NCBI GenBank assembly: GCA_002438685.1
Contig: DJQG01000009.1
Location: 1 to 10,550 of the forward strand
Direction of reading: 5' to 3'
Origin: Ruminococcaceae bacterium UBA6392
GTDB lineage: Bacteria > Bacillota > Clostridia > Oscillospirales > Acutalibacteraceae
Length of the DNA: 10,550 bases
Made by a program: the position numbers and the translations under genes
The notes under the pieces: generated by a model
The model's input: the letters and a program-made list of their open reading frames with translations, nothing else
The model's database searches: none
Told to the model about the DNA's origin: nothing
In this document: in pieces, positions 1 to 6,240 of the stretch
Layout of the letters: each line of letters starts with the position of its first letter
How positions within the stretch are numbered: the first letter of the stretch is position 1

Positions 1-6
1 TAATAG

Positions 7-522
7 TTAGTCTTTCATTTTTATTTTATCACCCTCTTTATAACCGAGTATAGCTTTCTTATCTTTATCATTATTTATAGTTGCTGCGATAACATTATCT
101 ATTAGATAGCCATCCAATCCGCATTGCATATAAACTAAAACTTCACCATCATCAGAATTGGTAATGCTGGTAATAGTCCCGCTCCATTCGGCTACTTGGT
201 TATTCAATATTTTGTCGTAATAATTAGGATTTTTGTTGTAAGCCTCCGCGAGTTTATCACAGTCTATTTCTACTGCTACCTTAGAACCAGCGACATAAGC
301 ATTTGAGTCCTCTTCTGTAGTTGTCTCAAATTCAACGGGATCGCTCGGATTTACTTTTGAAGCGGCAAAGTCAGCAATTGCAATCAACAAAACAACCACT
401 AAAATCCAAAACCAAACTCTTTTATATATCGGTTTCTTGTTTTTTGCCCCACACGAAGGACAGTGCTTTGCACTCGATGCTATATCGGCTCCGCAGCTTT
501 TACACTTGATCATTTTATTCAT
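7..522 (-). CDS. Zinc-ribbon, membrane-anchored protein with tRNA_anti-like (OB-fold) domain
   Basis: A 171-residue protein of unknown precise role. Residues 7-24 form a zinc ribbon with two CxxC knuckles (C7/C10 and C21/C24). A single hydrophobic segment follows at about 36-53. After an acidic linker (about 60-75), residues 80-170 resemble the tRNA_anti-like OB-fold family often found in such anchored proteins; that assignment is by pattern only. The ribbon should be cytoplasmic and the OB-like domain outside, since the positive residues (KKPIYKR) precede the helix. The start at 522 is chosen because AAGGAG lies 8 bases upstream; an in-frame ATG three codons later is less well placed. The gene is monocistronic in this window and AT-rich compared with its neighbours. 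Existence is very likely; function is not known. Confidence 0.85.
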   Translation of the reverse strand: MNKMIKCKSCGADIASSAKHCPSCGAKNKKPIYKRVWFWILVVVLLIAIADFAASKVNPSDPVEFETTTEEDSNAYVAGSKVAVEIDCDKLAEAYNKNPNYYDKILNNQVAEWSGTITSITNSDDGEVLVYMQCGLDGYLIDNVIAATINNDKDKKAILGYKEGDKIKMKD

Positions 523-550
523 ATTTTCTTCTCCTTTATGTTTTTATTTC

Positions 551-579
551 ATTTTATCAAAGCTTTCGACTACTGTCAA
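551..579 (-). promoter_or_regulatory. SigA-type promoter of the zinc-ribbon gene
   Basis: On the minus strand TTGACA (574-579) is followed after exactly 17 bases by TAAAAT (551-556), preceded by TGA, which makes an extended -10. Transcription would start near 543, giving a very short leader with the ribosome binding site at 531-537. The -35/-10 boxes and the bases just before the -10 are the same as in the phospholipase C promoter at 7334-7362. Confidence 0.75.
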
Positions 580-632
580 GCAACATTTACACACTTTCAG
601 CAAGTTTATGTGCATTAAAAGAAAGCATACAA

Positions 633-655
633 TATAATCATATCAATGATTGGAG
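633..655 (+). promoter_or_regulatory. Putative -10, inverted repeat and ribosome binding site of the XRE regulator
   Basis: A TATAAT box lies at 633-638; no good -35 is seen 17 bases upstream. It is overlapped by a short inverted repeat AATCA-N6-TGATT (636-640 and 647-651), a position suited to an autoregulatory operator. GGAG at 652-655 is 6 bases before the ATG at 662 and decides that start over the in-frame TTG at 650, which would overlap its own ribosome binding site. Confidence 0.4.
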
Positions 656-661
656 TATGCT

Positions 662-886
662 ATGGACAAGACATATTCGGAAAAGTACCGCAAACTGGGG
701 CAGAATATAGCCTATTACCGCAAGGACAGGGGCTATACTCAAATGCAGCTTGCCGAGCTGCTCGATATTGACCGCAGCCACATGAGCGCGATTGAGATAG
801 CAAACCGCGGCGTCTCGCTCGATATCGTTTTCAAAATATGCGATATACTGAACCTGTCCGAAAAGGAACTGTTTGATTTCAGATAA
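662..886 (+). CDS. Small XRE/Cro-type helix-turn-helix regulator
   Basis: A 74-residue protein made almost entirely of one HTH_3 (Cro/C1) domain. It has a first helix around residues 8-22 (YRKLGQNIAYYRKDRG), the scaffold helix at about 26-34 (TQMQLAELL), and a recognition helix at about 38-46 (RSHMSAIE) followed by NRGVSLDIVFKICDILNLSEKEL, the usual C-terminal half of the fold. It should bind DNA as a dimer; there is no sensor or dimerisation extension, so ligand or partner control cannot be read from the sequence. It is transcribed alone, divergently from the zinc-ribbon gene, and ended by the terminator at 911-941. Its targets are unknown; its own promoter, the zinc-ribbon gene and the FAD oxidoreductase gene are the nearest candidates. 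Confidence 0.9.
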   Translation: MDKTYSEKYRKLGQNIAYYRKDRGYTQMQLAELLDIDRSHMSAIEIANRGVSLDIVFKICDILNLSEKELFDFR

Positions 887-910
887 AATATAAAATACAA
901 AAATAGGATT

Positions 911-941
911 GCCGCGCTCCAAAAGAGTGCGGCGGTTTTTT
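911..941 (+). terminator. Rho-independent terminator of the XRE gene
   Basis: GCCGCGCTC (911-919) pairs with GAGTGCGGC (925-933), one G-T wobble, with a 5-base loop, followed by GG and six T (936-941). It lies 25 bases after the stop codon. Confidence 0.85.
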
Positions 942-975
942 GTTCAATTCGTCGGTTTATTTCTTTGCCCTGCTA

Positions 976-1011
976 TGATATAATTTATATAATATATTTT
1001 GCAGATAGGAG
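976..1011 (+). promoter_or_regulatory. Extended -10 promoter and ribosome binding site of the FAD oxidoreductase
   Basis: TGATATAAT (976-984) is an extended -10 placed directly after the XRE terminator; the -35 region (about 956-961) is poor, as is common with extended -10 sites. AGGAG at 1007-1011 lies 7 bases before the ATG at 1019 and fixes that start, against a longer in-frame TTG at 965 that would lie upstream of the promoter. Confidence 0.55.
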
Positions 1012-1018
1012 TAAGGAT

Positions 1019-2347
1019 ATGGGAAAAAGCGTAGTTATTGTCGGGGCTAATCAGTCCGCGCTCGTGCTCGCGCGTCTGCTCGGCGAAAAGGGCTTCGATG
1101 TGCGCGTATACGAAAAGGAAGCGCGCAAGAATGTCGCCTACGACTGGCACGATGATATGCACCCGTCGGCTTTTGCGGCGGCGGACATTCCTCTGCCCGA
1201 TAAGCCGTTCTGGTTCCCGAAGGGCGACTGGAGCTTCGTCTCGCCCGACGAGAAGAGCATCACGCGGATCCATCAGGATCCGGAGCGCGTTGACTGGTCA
1301 ATAGAGCGCAGGAAGTTCAACGACTATCTCTATTCCCGCGCCGAGAGCTATGCCGAGTTTCACTATAGCTCGGCGGCGAAGAGGGTTATAATTGAATCCG
1401 GGCGCGTTGTCGGCATAGAGCTGGAGAGCGGCGAGAAAGTATATTCCGACCTCGTTGTTGATATTTCCGGCGCGACCTCAGCCTGCCGCAGGAGTCTGCC
1501 GGCAGAGTTTAAAATACAGCGTGAGACCGAAAAGGGCGATTTATTCCGCGCGTGGCGCGCATTTGTGACCCGTGCGCCCGGCGTGCCCGACCCCGAATAT
1601 ACCAATAAGGCGTATTTGAAGCATCTCGGCGAGGCGGGCATCTCATGGTGCATCTGGGATCAGCCGTCCGACACAGTGAACCTGCTCATCGGGCGCATAG
1701 ATGAGCTGAGCGATTCGGAATTTGACCGCGCATATGCGGCGCTCAAGAAAGACAACCCGATAATCGGCGACACTGTCGTTCGCGGAGACAGAATGTGTAC
1801 TATCCCCGTCAGGCGTCCGATATCGAAGATGTTCGCGGACGGATATGTTCTGCTCGGCGACAGCGCGTTTATGACAATACCCATGCTCGGAAGCGGCATG
1901 GCGAGCGGCATAAGGGCGGCGAAGATACTCTCGGATGTGCTCGTCTCAGGCGGCGACAAGCCATTTTCGTCCCGCAACCTCTACCGCTATCAGCGGCAGT
2001 TCATGCAGGAGATGGGAGCGAAATTCAGCGGCGTTGAGATGCTCAAAAACTGGCTGCTCAACGCGCCGTCCGACAAAGTCTCGTTCCTGTTCAACAAAGG
2101 GCTTTTGAGTGAAGAGGATCTGAAGCGCAGCTGCGTGGGCGAGATAGTCAAGCTCACCCCGAAATCGATAGTTCAAAAAGGCGTGCGCGGCGCGGCTCAG
2201 CTGCCTCTGCTCATGGCACTGTGCGGGTTGCTGATGAAAATCGACATTCAGATACGCACGGCTAAAAATATGCCTGCCGAATACTCGCCCGATTCCTTTG
2301 CCGCATGGCAGAAGAAATACTCCAAGGCGTTCGGCAGGGAGATATAA
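1019..2347 (+). CDS. FAD-dependent oxidoreductase, geranylgeranyl-reductase-like
   Basis: A 442-residue flavoprotein of the FAD_binding_3/geranylgeranyl reductase superfamily, whose members reduce prenyl double bonds or hydroxylate aromatic substrates. The N-terminal beta-alpha-beta FAD fold is at residues 4-34 (KSVVIVGANQSALVLARLL..., acidic E32 at the end of strand 2 for the ribose). The second FAD motif is DGYVLLGDSA with G280-D281, followed by the PMLGSGMASGIRAA helix that normally covers the flavin. The glycine motif is irregular: GANQSA (9-14) has Asn where the second Gly of GxGxxG/A is expected. No signal peptide is seen; the C-terminal third (about 330-442) is mostly helical with a hydrophobic patch near QLPLLMALCGLLM, perhaps for membrane or lipid contact. 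The YibE/F gene starts 14 bases downstream, so the two are probably cotranscribed. The substrate cannot be told from the sequence. Confidence 0.88.
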   Translation: MGKSVVIVGANQSALVLARLLGEKGFDVRVYEKEARKNVAYDWHDDMHPSAFAAADIPLPDKPFWFPKGDWSFVSPDEKSITRIHQDPERVDWSIERRKFNDYLYSRAESYAEFHYSSAAKRVIIESGRVVGIELESGEKVYSDLVVDISGATSACRRSLPAEFKIQRETEKGDLFRAWRAFVTRAPGVPDPEYTNKAYLKHLGEAGISWCIWDQPSDTVNLLIGRIDELSDSEFDRAYAALKKDNPIIGDTVVRGDRMCTIPVRRPISKMFADGYVLLGDSAFMTIPMLGSGMASGIRAAKILSDVLVSGGDKPFSSRNLYRYQRQFMQEMGAKFSGVEMLKNWLLNAPSDKVSFLFNKGLLSEEDLKRSCVGEIVKLTPKSIVQKGVRGAAQLPLLMALCGLLMKIDIQIRTAKNMPAEYSPDSFAAWQKKYSKAFGREI

Positions 2348-2361
2348 AGCGGGTAATTATT

Positions 2362-3537
2362 TTGGATAAAACAAAAAAGAAAAGAATAATAGTTTATGTC
2401 TCGACGATAATTTTGTCGATAGTCTATCTGTTCACCGCATACAAAATTGCCATAGGCAACGGCGTTTTCGGCGACAAGGATGACGTTGTTTCCGTGCGCG
2501 CAAAGGTGCTGCGCATCACGGACGAAAAAGAGACCGTCAGCGAAGAGGAGAGCGGCGGAAAAATCAGCATGCAGTACATATTCTTCGAGGCAAAAGCCAC
2601 CTCCGGCAAGGTGCGCGGCAAAACACTCTACGCCGTGCAGGAGAAGGATATGCTCTACGGTCTGCCCCAGCCCGAGGTCGAGGTCGGCGACAAAGTAATT
2701 CTCGTCTATGACCCGAACGACGAGGGCACGGCGGACTACTACCTCTCCGACTTCTCGCGAATAACGCCGCTCGTTATGCTCTGCGCGTTTTTCTTCCTGC
2801 TGATACTGATTTTCGGGCGCAAGAAGGGACTCGACACAATAATATCGCTCGTGTTCACCTGCCTCGCCGTGTTCATTAATCTGATCCCGGCGATACTCAA
2901 CGGACAGAATATCTACATCTGGTCTATAGTCACCTGCGTATATATTACGGTCATGACGCTCGTTCTGATTGAGGGCTTGAACGTCAAGTGCTTCGCCGCG
3001 GGAGTCGGCTGCGTGGGCGGCGTGCTCGTTGCGGGCGCGCTCGAGCTGCTGCTGCGCGATCAGATAAAAATGTCCGGCGTGCTCGACTCGGAGTGGCTGT
3101 ATCTCTACAATCTCCGCAAGGACAACCCGATCGACCTCAAGGCGATAATCTTCGCGATGATAATCGTCGGCGCGGTCGGCGCGGTGATGGATGTCGCGAT
3201 GTCGATAGCCTCGTCGCTGTGCGAAATAAACGAAAAATCGCCCGATCTCCCGGCGCGCGAGCTGCTGAAATCCGGACTCACAATCGGGCGCGACATAATG
3301 GGCACGATGGCGAACACGCTCGTGCTCGCCTATATCGGCTCGGCGCTCTGCTGCATGCTCCTCATGGTCACTTACAGCAGCAATGTCAGCCAGATACTCA
3401 ACCGCGAGCAGATAGCCGTTGAGATTCTTCAGGCGCTCGCAGGCTCGATAGGTATTCTCGCCGCCCTGCCGCTGACCGCGATAACAAGCGTACTCTGTCT
3501 CAAGCCCCTGAACCGCATTAAACGAAGCGTTCATTGA
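2362..3537 (+). CDS. YibE/F-family multispanning membrane protein
   Basis: A 391-residue membrane protein that fits the YibE/F family (unknown function, possible transporter or membrane assembly role). There is one N-terminal helix (about 8-27), a soluble domain of some 105 residues (about 30-133) that should lie outside the membrane, then seven further helices: about 134-151, 158-178, 184-203, 210-231, 259-285, 314-338 and 353-380. The stretch GAVGAVMDVAMSIASSL (270-286) is the typical family signature. The start is uncertain: TTG at 2362 gives a normal cytoplasmic KTKKKR anchor and has only a weak upstream AAAGCGGG, while ATG at 2305 would overlap the preceding gene by 43 bases and has no ribosome binding site. 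It probably depends on transcription and perhaps translation from the FAD oxidoreductase gene. Confidence 0.85.
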   Translation: MDKTKKKRIIVYVSTIILSIVYLFTAYKIAIGNGVFGDKDDVVSVRAKVLRITDEKETVSEEESGGKISMQYIFFEAKATSGKVRGKTLYAVQEKDMLYGLPQPEVEVGDKVILVYDPNDEGTADYYLSDFSRITPLVMLCAFFFLLILIFGRKKGLDTIISLVFTCLAVFINLIPAILNGQNIYIWSIVTCVYITVMTLVLIEGLNVKCFAAGVGCVGGVLVAGALELLLRDQIKMSGVLDSEWLYLYNLRKDNPIDLKAIIFAMIIVGAVGAVMDVAMSIASSLCEINEKSPDLPARELLKSGLTIGRDIMGTMANTLVLAYIGSALCCMLLMVTYSSNVSQILNREQIAVEILQALAGSIGILAALPLTAITSVLCLKPLNRIKRSVH

Positions 3538-3710
3538 ATAAATTATCAGCCGGTGATATCATTTCATTCTTGCGGGCATCGCTATTGGAAGCCCGATTAT
3601 TAAAATTACTTGAGTTATCAAATTCTATTTTGCAAAATTCAAACTATCGGCAGGTTGCAACGACTCTATAACCGATACCGCCATCATAAAATTGAATACC
3701 ACCCAAACGA

Positions 3711-3748
3711 CAAAAGCGGCCGTGCATCTGCACAGCCGCTCATTTTTT
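3711..3748. terminator. Bidirectional terminator between convergent genes
   Basis: AGCGGC (3715-3720) and GTGCA (3722-3726) pair with TGCAC (3729-3733) and GCCGCT (3735-3740), with one C-A mismatch. On the plus strand CA and six T (3743-3748) follow; on the minus strand TTTT follows. It lies 4 bases beyond the stop of the minus-strand oxidoreductase (3752) and can also end the YibE/F transcript. Between 3538 and 3710 no gene is seen, only a weak CGGGC/GCCCG hairpin (3573-3595) and a 12-base palindrome at 3627-3638. Confidence 0.85.
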
Positions 3749-3751
3749 CTA

Positions 3752-4900
3752 TCAGACCTCGGGGATCTCGAGCTCTATCTCATGTCCTATCTGAGCGGAA
3801 CGATAGATTCCGTCGAGGATAGCCTGGTTGTAGATAGCCTGGCTCGTCGGAACTGGTGCTTCGCCGCCCTCTTTGACAGCATCGAGGAACTTTCTGACCT
3901 TCCAGTAGAACACGCCCTCCTCCGGCTCGGGGAGCATCGGAACGACCGTCTCGACCTGAGCGTCGCCGATGTTTCTGTATATCTTCAGCGGAGCGTCAAT
4001 GCTGCCCCAGTGACCCGATGACGGTATCTTCAATCCGGCTTTTGTGCCGAGAACAACGGTGTCGCCCATGGTGTCAACATTCATCGCCCATGCAGTCTTG
4101 AAATCGATGGTCAGACCGCCCTCGAGGCGGACGAAGCCCGCCGCGAAATCGTCAACGCCAAAAACATCCTTGTATTTGTAGTCGTCCGCCTTGCCGAAAT
4201 AATCGGAGAGGAAGCCCGTGACCGTCAGCGGCTTGGGATATCCCATGCCATTGAGGACCATGTCGAGCGCATAGCAGCCGATGTCGCCGAGCGCGCCGAT
4301 GCCGCCGGTCTCTTTCTCGATAAAGGTAGTGCCGAACGGGGTGGGGATGCCTCTGCGCCTGCCGCCGCCTATCTGGATATGATAGACCTTGCCCAGCTCG
4401 CCGGACTCGATTATGTATTTTATCATCTGCATATTCGGGTTGTAGCGCGGCTGGAAGCCGACGGAGACCATCTTGCCGTTTCTCTTCTCGGCTTTTCTTA
4501 TCTCGACAGCCTCTTCGAGGGTGACGCACATGGGCTTTTCGAGCAGGACGTTGACACCGTGATCGAGCGCGTAAATCGTACACTCCGCGTGGGTCATGTT
4601 GTAGGTACAGACGCTGACCGCGTCGAGCTCCTCGTTGTCAATAAGCTCCTTGTGCGAATGATAGACCCTGACTCCCTCGGGTGCGTTCCACTTTTTGAGG
4701 AACTCCTCCGCCTTGCCGTCGACAAGATCCGCCACGCCGACAAGCTCAACATCTGGCATCTTGAGATATTCGCTGATGTGGCTCTCGGCTATCCAGCCGG
4801 TGCCGATTATACCGACCTTGAGCTTCTTGCTCGTGTCGATACTGTAGTTGTCCTGATCCTTTGTGAAGAGGTTCAGGTCGTTTGCTCTTTTGTCAGACAT
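3752..4900 (-). CDS. Gfo/Idh/MocA-family NAD(P)-dependent oxidoreductase
   Basis: A 382-residue cytoplasmic dehydrogenase, usual length for the family, which oxidises or reduces sugars, inositols and their derivatives with NAD(P). The Rossmann domain starts after a polar 25-residue extension: GIIGTGWIA (30-38), then the conserved LLEKPMC (119-125) with catalytic Lys122. The C-terminal alpha/beta domain carries GALGDIGCYALD (202-213); Asp206 and Tyr210 occupy the DxGxH/Y catalytic positions, Tyr being the variant known from glucose-fructose oxidoreductase. The start at 4900 is supported by GAGG 7 bases upstream. It lies 42 bases behind the pseudouridine synthase gene on the same strand with no terminator between, so it is likely the second gene of that transcript. 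Substrate unknown; no transporter or sugar kinase is nearby to suggest one. Confidence 0.93.
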   Translation of the reverse strand: MSDKRANDLNLFTKDQDNYSIDTSKKLKVGIIGTGWIAESHISEYLKMPDVELVGVADLVDGKAEEFLKKWNAPEGVRVYHSHKELIDNEELDAVSVCTYNMTHAECTIYALDHGVNVLLEKPMCVTLEEAVEIRKAEKRNGKMVSVGFQPRYNPNMQMIKYIIESGELGKVYHIQIGGGRRRGIPTPFGTTFIEKETGGIGALGDIGCYALDMVLNGMGYPKPLTVTGFLSDYFGKADDYKYKDVFGVDDFAAGFVRLEGGLTIDFKTAWAMNVDTMGDTVVLGTKAGLKIPSSGHWGSIDAPLKIYRNIGDAQVETVVPMLPEPEEGVFYWKVRKFLDAVKEGGEAPVPTSQAIYNQAILDGIYRSAQIGHEIELEIPEV

Positions 4901-4942
4901 TTTTTAACCTCGCTTATTTTTACGGGCTGCGCCCTTTTTTAC

Positions 4943-5665
4943 TTATATAATCTCTGCCTCAGAGAATATCATTTTGCGCTCGCCGTCGGTCAGCAGACGT
5001 GCTTCTCCCTCGCCGAGCGTGCTGTCAAGCTTCAGCGCACCTATCGCCGTTCGGCGCAGCGCAACAACGCTGTTTTCAACCGACGCAAACATTCTCTTGA
5101 CCTGATGATACTTGCCCTCGCGTATCTGAACGCGCACCGTGGGCGGCTCGTCGCTTATCTTTCTGAGCCTCGCGGGCAGGCACTCCGTGCCGTCGCCGAG
5201 CACCGCGCCCTGCCGCAGGATATCGAGCTGTTCTTCGCTTATATCGCTCTCGAGCGTCGCCTCGTATGTTTTATAGACATGGTGGGAGGGCGAGATAAGG
5301 CGGTGGGCAAAGTCGCCGTCGTCGGTGATTATCAAAAGCCCCGTTGTGTCTTTATCGAGCCTGCCGGCGGGAAAGAGTCCGCGCCGACTGAGCTCGGGCG
5401 GCAGAAGATCGACGACTGTCGGGCAGTCGGGATCTTTTGCGGCGCTGAGCACGCCGGAGGGCTTGTTGAGCATGATATAGAGATATCGGCGCACTGTGAC
5501 AATCTTTCCGCTTATTTTAAGCTCGTCGGAATTGATATCGATCTGCTCGTCGGCCGCAAATATTTTTTTGCCGTTTACCTCGACCGCTCCGCTTCTTATT
5601 AGCTGCCTTGCGCCGCTGCGCGAAAGATTCATCTGCTTTGCGACCGTTTTATCGAGCCTGTCCAT
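4943..5665 (-). CDS. RsuA/RluB-family pseudouridine synthase
   Basis: A 240-residue rRNA pseudouridine synthase. Residues 1-45 form an S4 RNA-binding domain (MDRLDKTVAKQMNLSRSGAR... AVEVNGKK). The catalytic domain carries FPAGRLDKDTTGLLIITDDG (98-117), where Asp104 is the nucleophile that isomerises uridine, and the family motif GKYHQVKRMF (184-193). The length is close to RsuA (16S U516) and RluB-type enzymes; sequence alone does not decide between 16S and 23S targets, so no symbol is given. The start at 5665 is preferred over longer in-frame options because AAAGGGGG lies about 6 bases upstream and the S4 domain begins there; the longer reading would run through the promoter. First gene of a likely two-gene transcript with the Gfo/Idh/MocA oxidoreductase. 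Confidence 0.95.
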   Translation of the reverse strand: MDRLDKTVAKQMNLSRSGARQLIRSGAVEVNGKKIFAADEQIDINSDELKISGKIVTVRRYLYIMLNKPSGVLSAAKDPDCPTVVDLLPPELSRRGLFPAGRLDKDTTGLLIITDDGDFAHRLISPSHHVYKTYEATLESDISEEQLDILRQGAVLGDGTECLPARLRKISDEPPTVRVQIREGKYHQVKRMFASVENSVVALRRTAIGALKLDSTLGEGEARLLTDGERKMIFSEAEII

Positions 5666-5693
5666 GCGGCGCCCCCTTTTTCCTGATGAAAGG

Positions 5694-5722
5694 ATTTTAC
5701 CACAAAACATAAAAATTAACAA
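5694..5722 (-). promoter_or_regulatory. Promoter of the pseudouridine synthase-oxidoreductase unit
   Basis: On the minus strand TTGTTA (5717-5722), 17-base spacer, TAAAAT (5694-5699) preceded by TGG, giving an extended -10. Transcription would begin about 20 bases before the ATG at 5665. Confidence 0.65.
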
Positions 5723-5753
5723 CATACAAATTAAAACCGTATCCGAACTACAT

Positions 5754-5783
5754 AAAAAATCCGGCAAAAAAATCTTTGCCGGA
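5754..5783 (-). terminator. Rho-independent terminator of the phospholipase-membrane protein module
   Basis: TCCGGCAAA (5760-5768) pairs with TTTGCCGGA (5775-5783), 6-base loop. Read on the minus strand it is followed by six T (5759-5754). It begins 6 bases after the stop codon at 5790 and separates the module from the pseudouridine synthase promoter. Confidence 0.88.
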
Positions 5784-5789
5784 CGCTTT

Positions 5790-6218
5790 TTATACTTTTT
5801 CCTTTGCGAAACACCTTCGGAATGTTATATATACAGTTATCGGTGTAGCCGACAGCACCACCAGAGGAACTACCAATCCACCGTCAGCGCCGGTTATCGC
5901 CAGCGACAGCAACAACTCAGGCCGCCAAACAAGCGGGAGAAGCAGCAATCCTAAAAAAAGTGATACTCCCATTCCGAGTGCAAAACCGTCTGATTTCCTT
6001 TTTCCCATAACTGCGCTTGTAACGGTATACAGCAATATTAAAACAGCACTCACTACTGTCCCTGCTGTTGAATAGACGGCATTTTTCAGTTCATCCGGAA
6101 GTTTTATGTCGAAAAACACCAGCGCCGGCACAATGCCCGTTACAGTGCGAAACAGTACCATAAAGACGGCCGTCAAAATCTCTTTTGTCGAAAAACTGTT
6201 TGAGCTTTTTATTGACAT
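5790..6218 (-). CDS. Small four-helix membrane protein, unknown function
   Basis: A 142-residue hydrophobic protein that I do not recognise. Four likely membrane helices: about 13-36, 47-71, 79-98 and 112-132, with short charged ends (KRK at 73-75, RR at 134-135) and a Gly/Asp turn (TGADGG, 109-114) before the last helix. No signal peptide and no enzyme motif. The ATG at 6218 is chosen as the only sensible start; a perfect AGGAGG lies 12 bases upstream (6231-6236), longer than usual spacing. It starts 22 bases after the stop of the phospholipase C frame and ends at a terminator, so it is the distal gene of that transcript. Its role could be linked to the secreted lipase (export, self-protection or lipid sensing), but this rests only on position. 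Confidence 0.75.
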   Translation of the reverse strand: MSIKSSNSFSTKEILTAVFMVLFRTVTGIVPALVFFDIKLPDELKNAVYSTAGTVVSAVLILLYTVTSAVMGKRKSDGFALGMGVSLFLGLLLLPLVWRPELLLSLAITGADGGLVVPLVVLSATPITVYITFRRCFAKEKV

Positions 6219-6240
6219 CCGCCCGTCATTCCTCCTGTCA

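Noticed and set aside
2248..3534. A 428-codon minus-strand open frame opposite the YibE/F gene
   Set aside because: It has no ribosome binding site and an odd composition (His, Glu, Tyr and Arg rich) typical of the complement of a GC-rich gene; the plus strand carries a clear membrane protein with family signature.
3627..3638. 12-base perfect palindrome ATTTTGCAAAAT in the convergent intergenic region
   Set aside because: It is AT-rich, isolated and not near any promoter; probably chance.
4923..4933. GGGC-TGC-GCCC hairpin followed by T on the plus strand, between the oxidoreductase and pseudouridine synthase genes
   Set aside because: Both genes are on the minus strand, where no T-run follows, and the stem is only 4 bp; not counted as a terminator for this unit.
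4379..5602. A 407-codon plus-strand open frame
   Set aside because: It runs antisense through both the Gfo/Idh/MocA and pseudouridine synthase genes, which have intact motifs and ribosome binding sites; no domain is recognisable in it.
6209..6229. Mini-ORF encoding MTGGCQ overlapping the start of the membrane protein
   Set aside because: Its ATG lies only 1 base after AGGAGG, too close for initiation; more likely that site serves the ATG at 6218.
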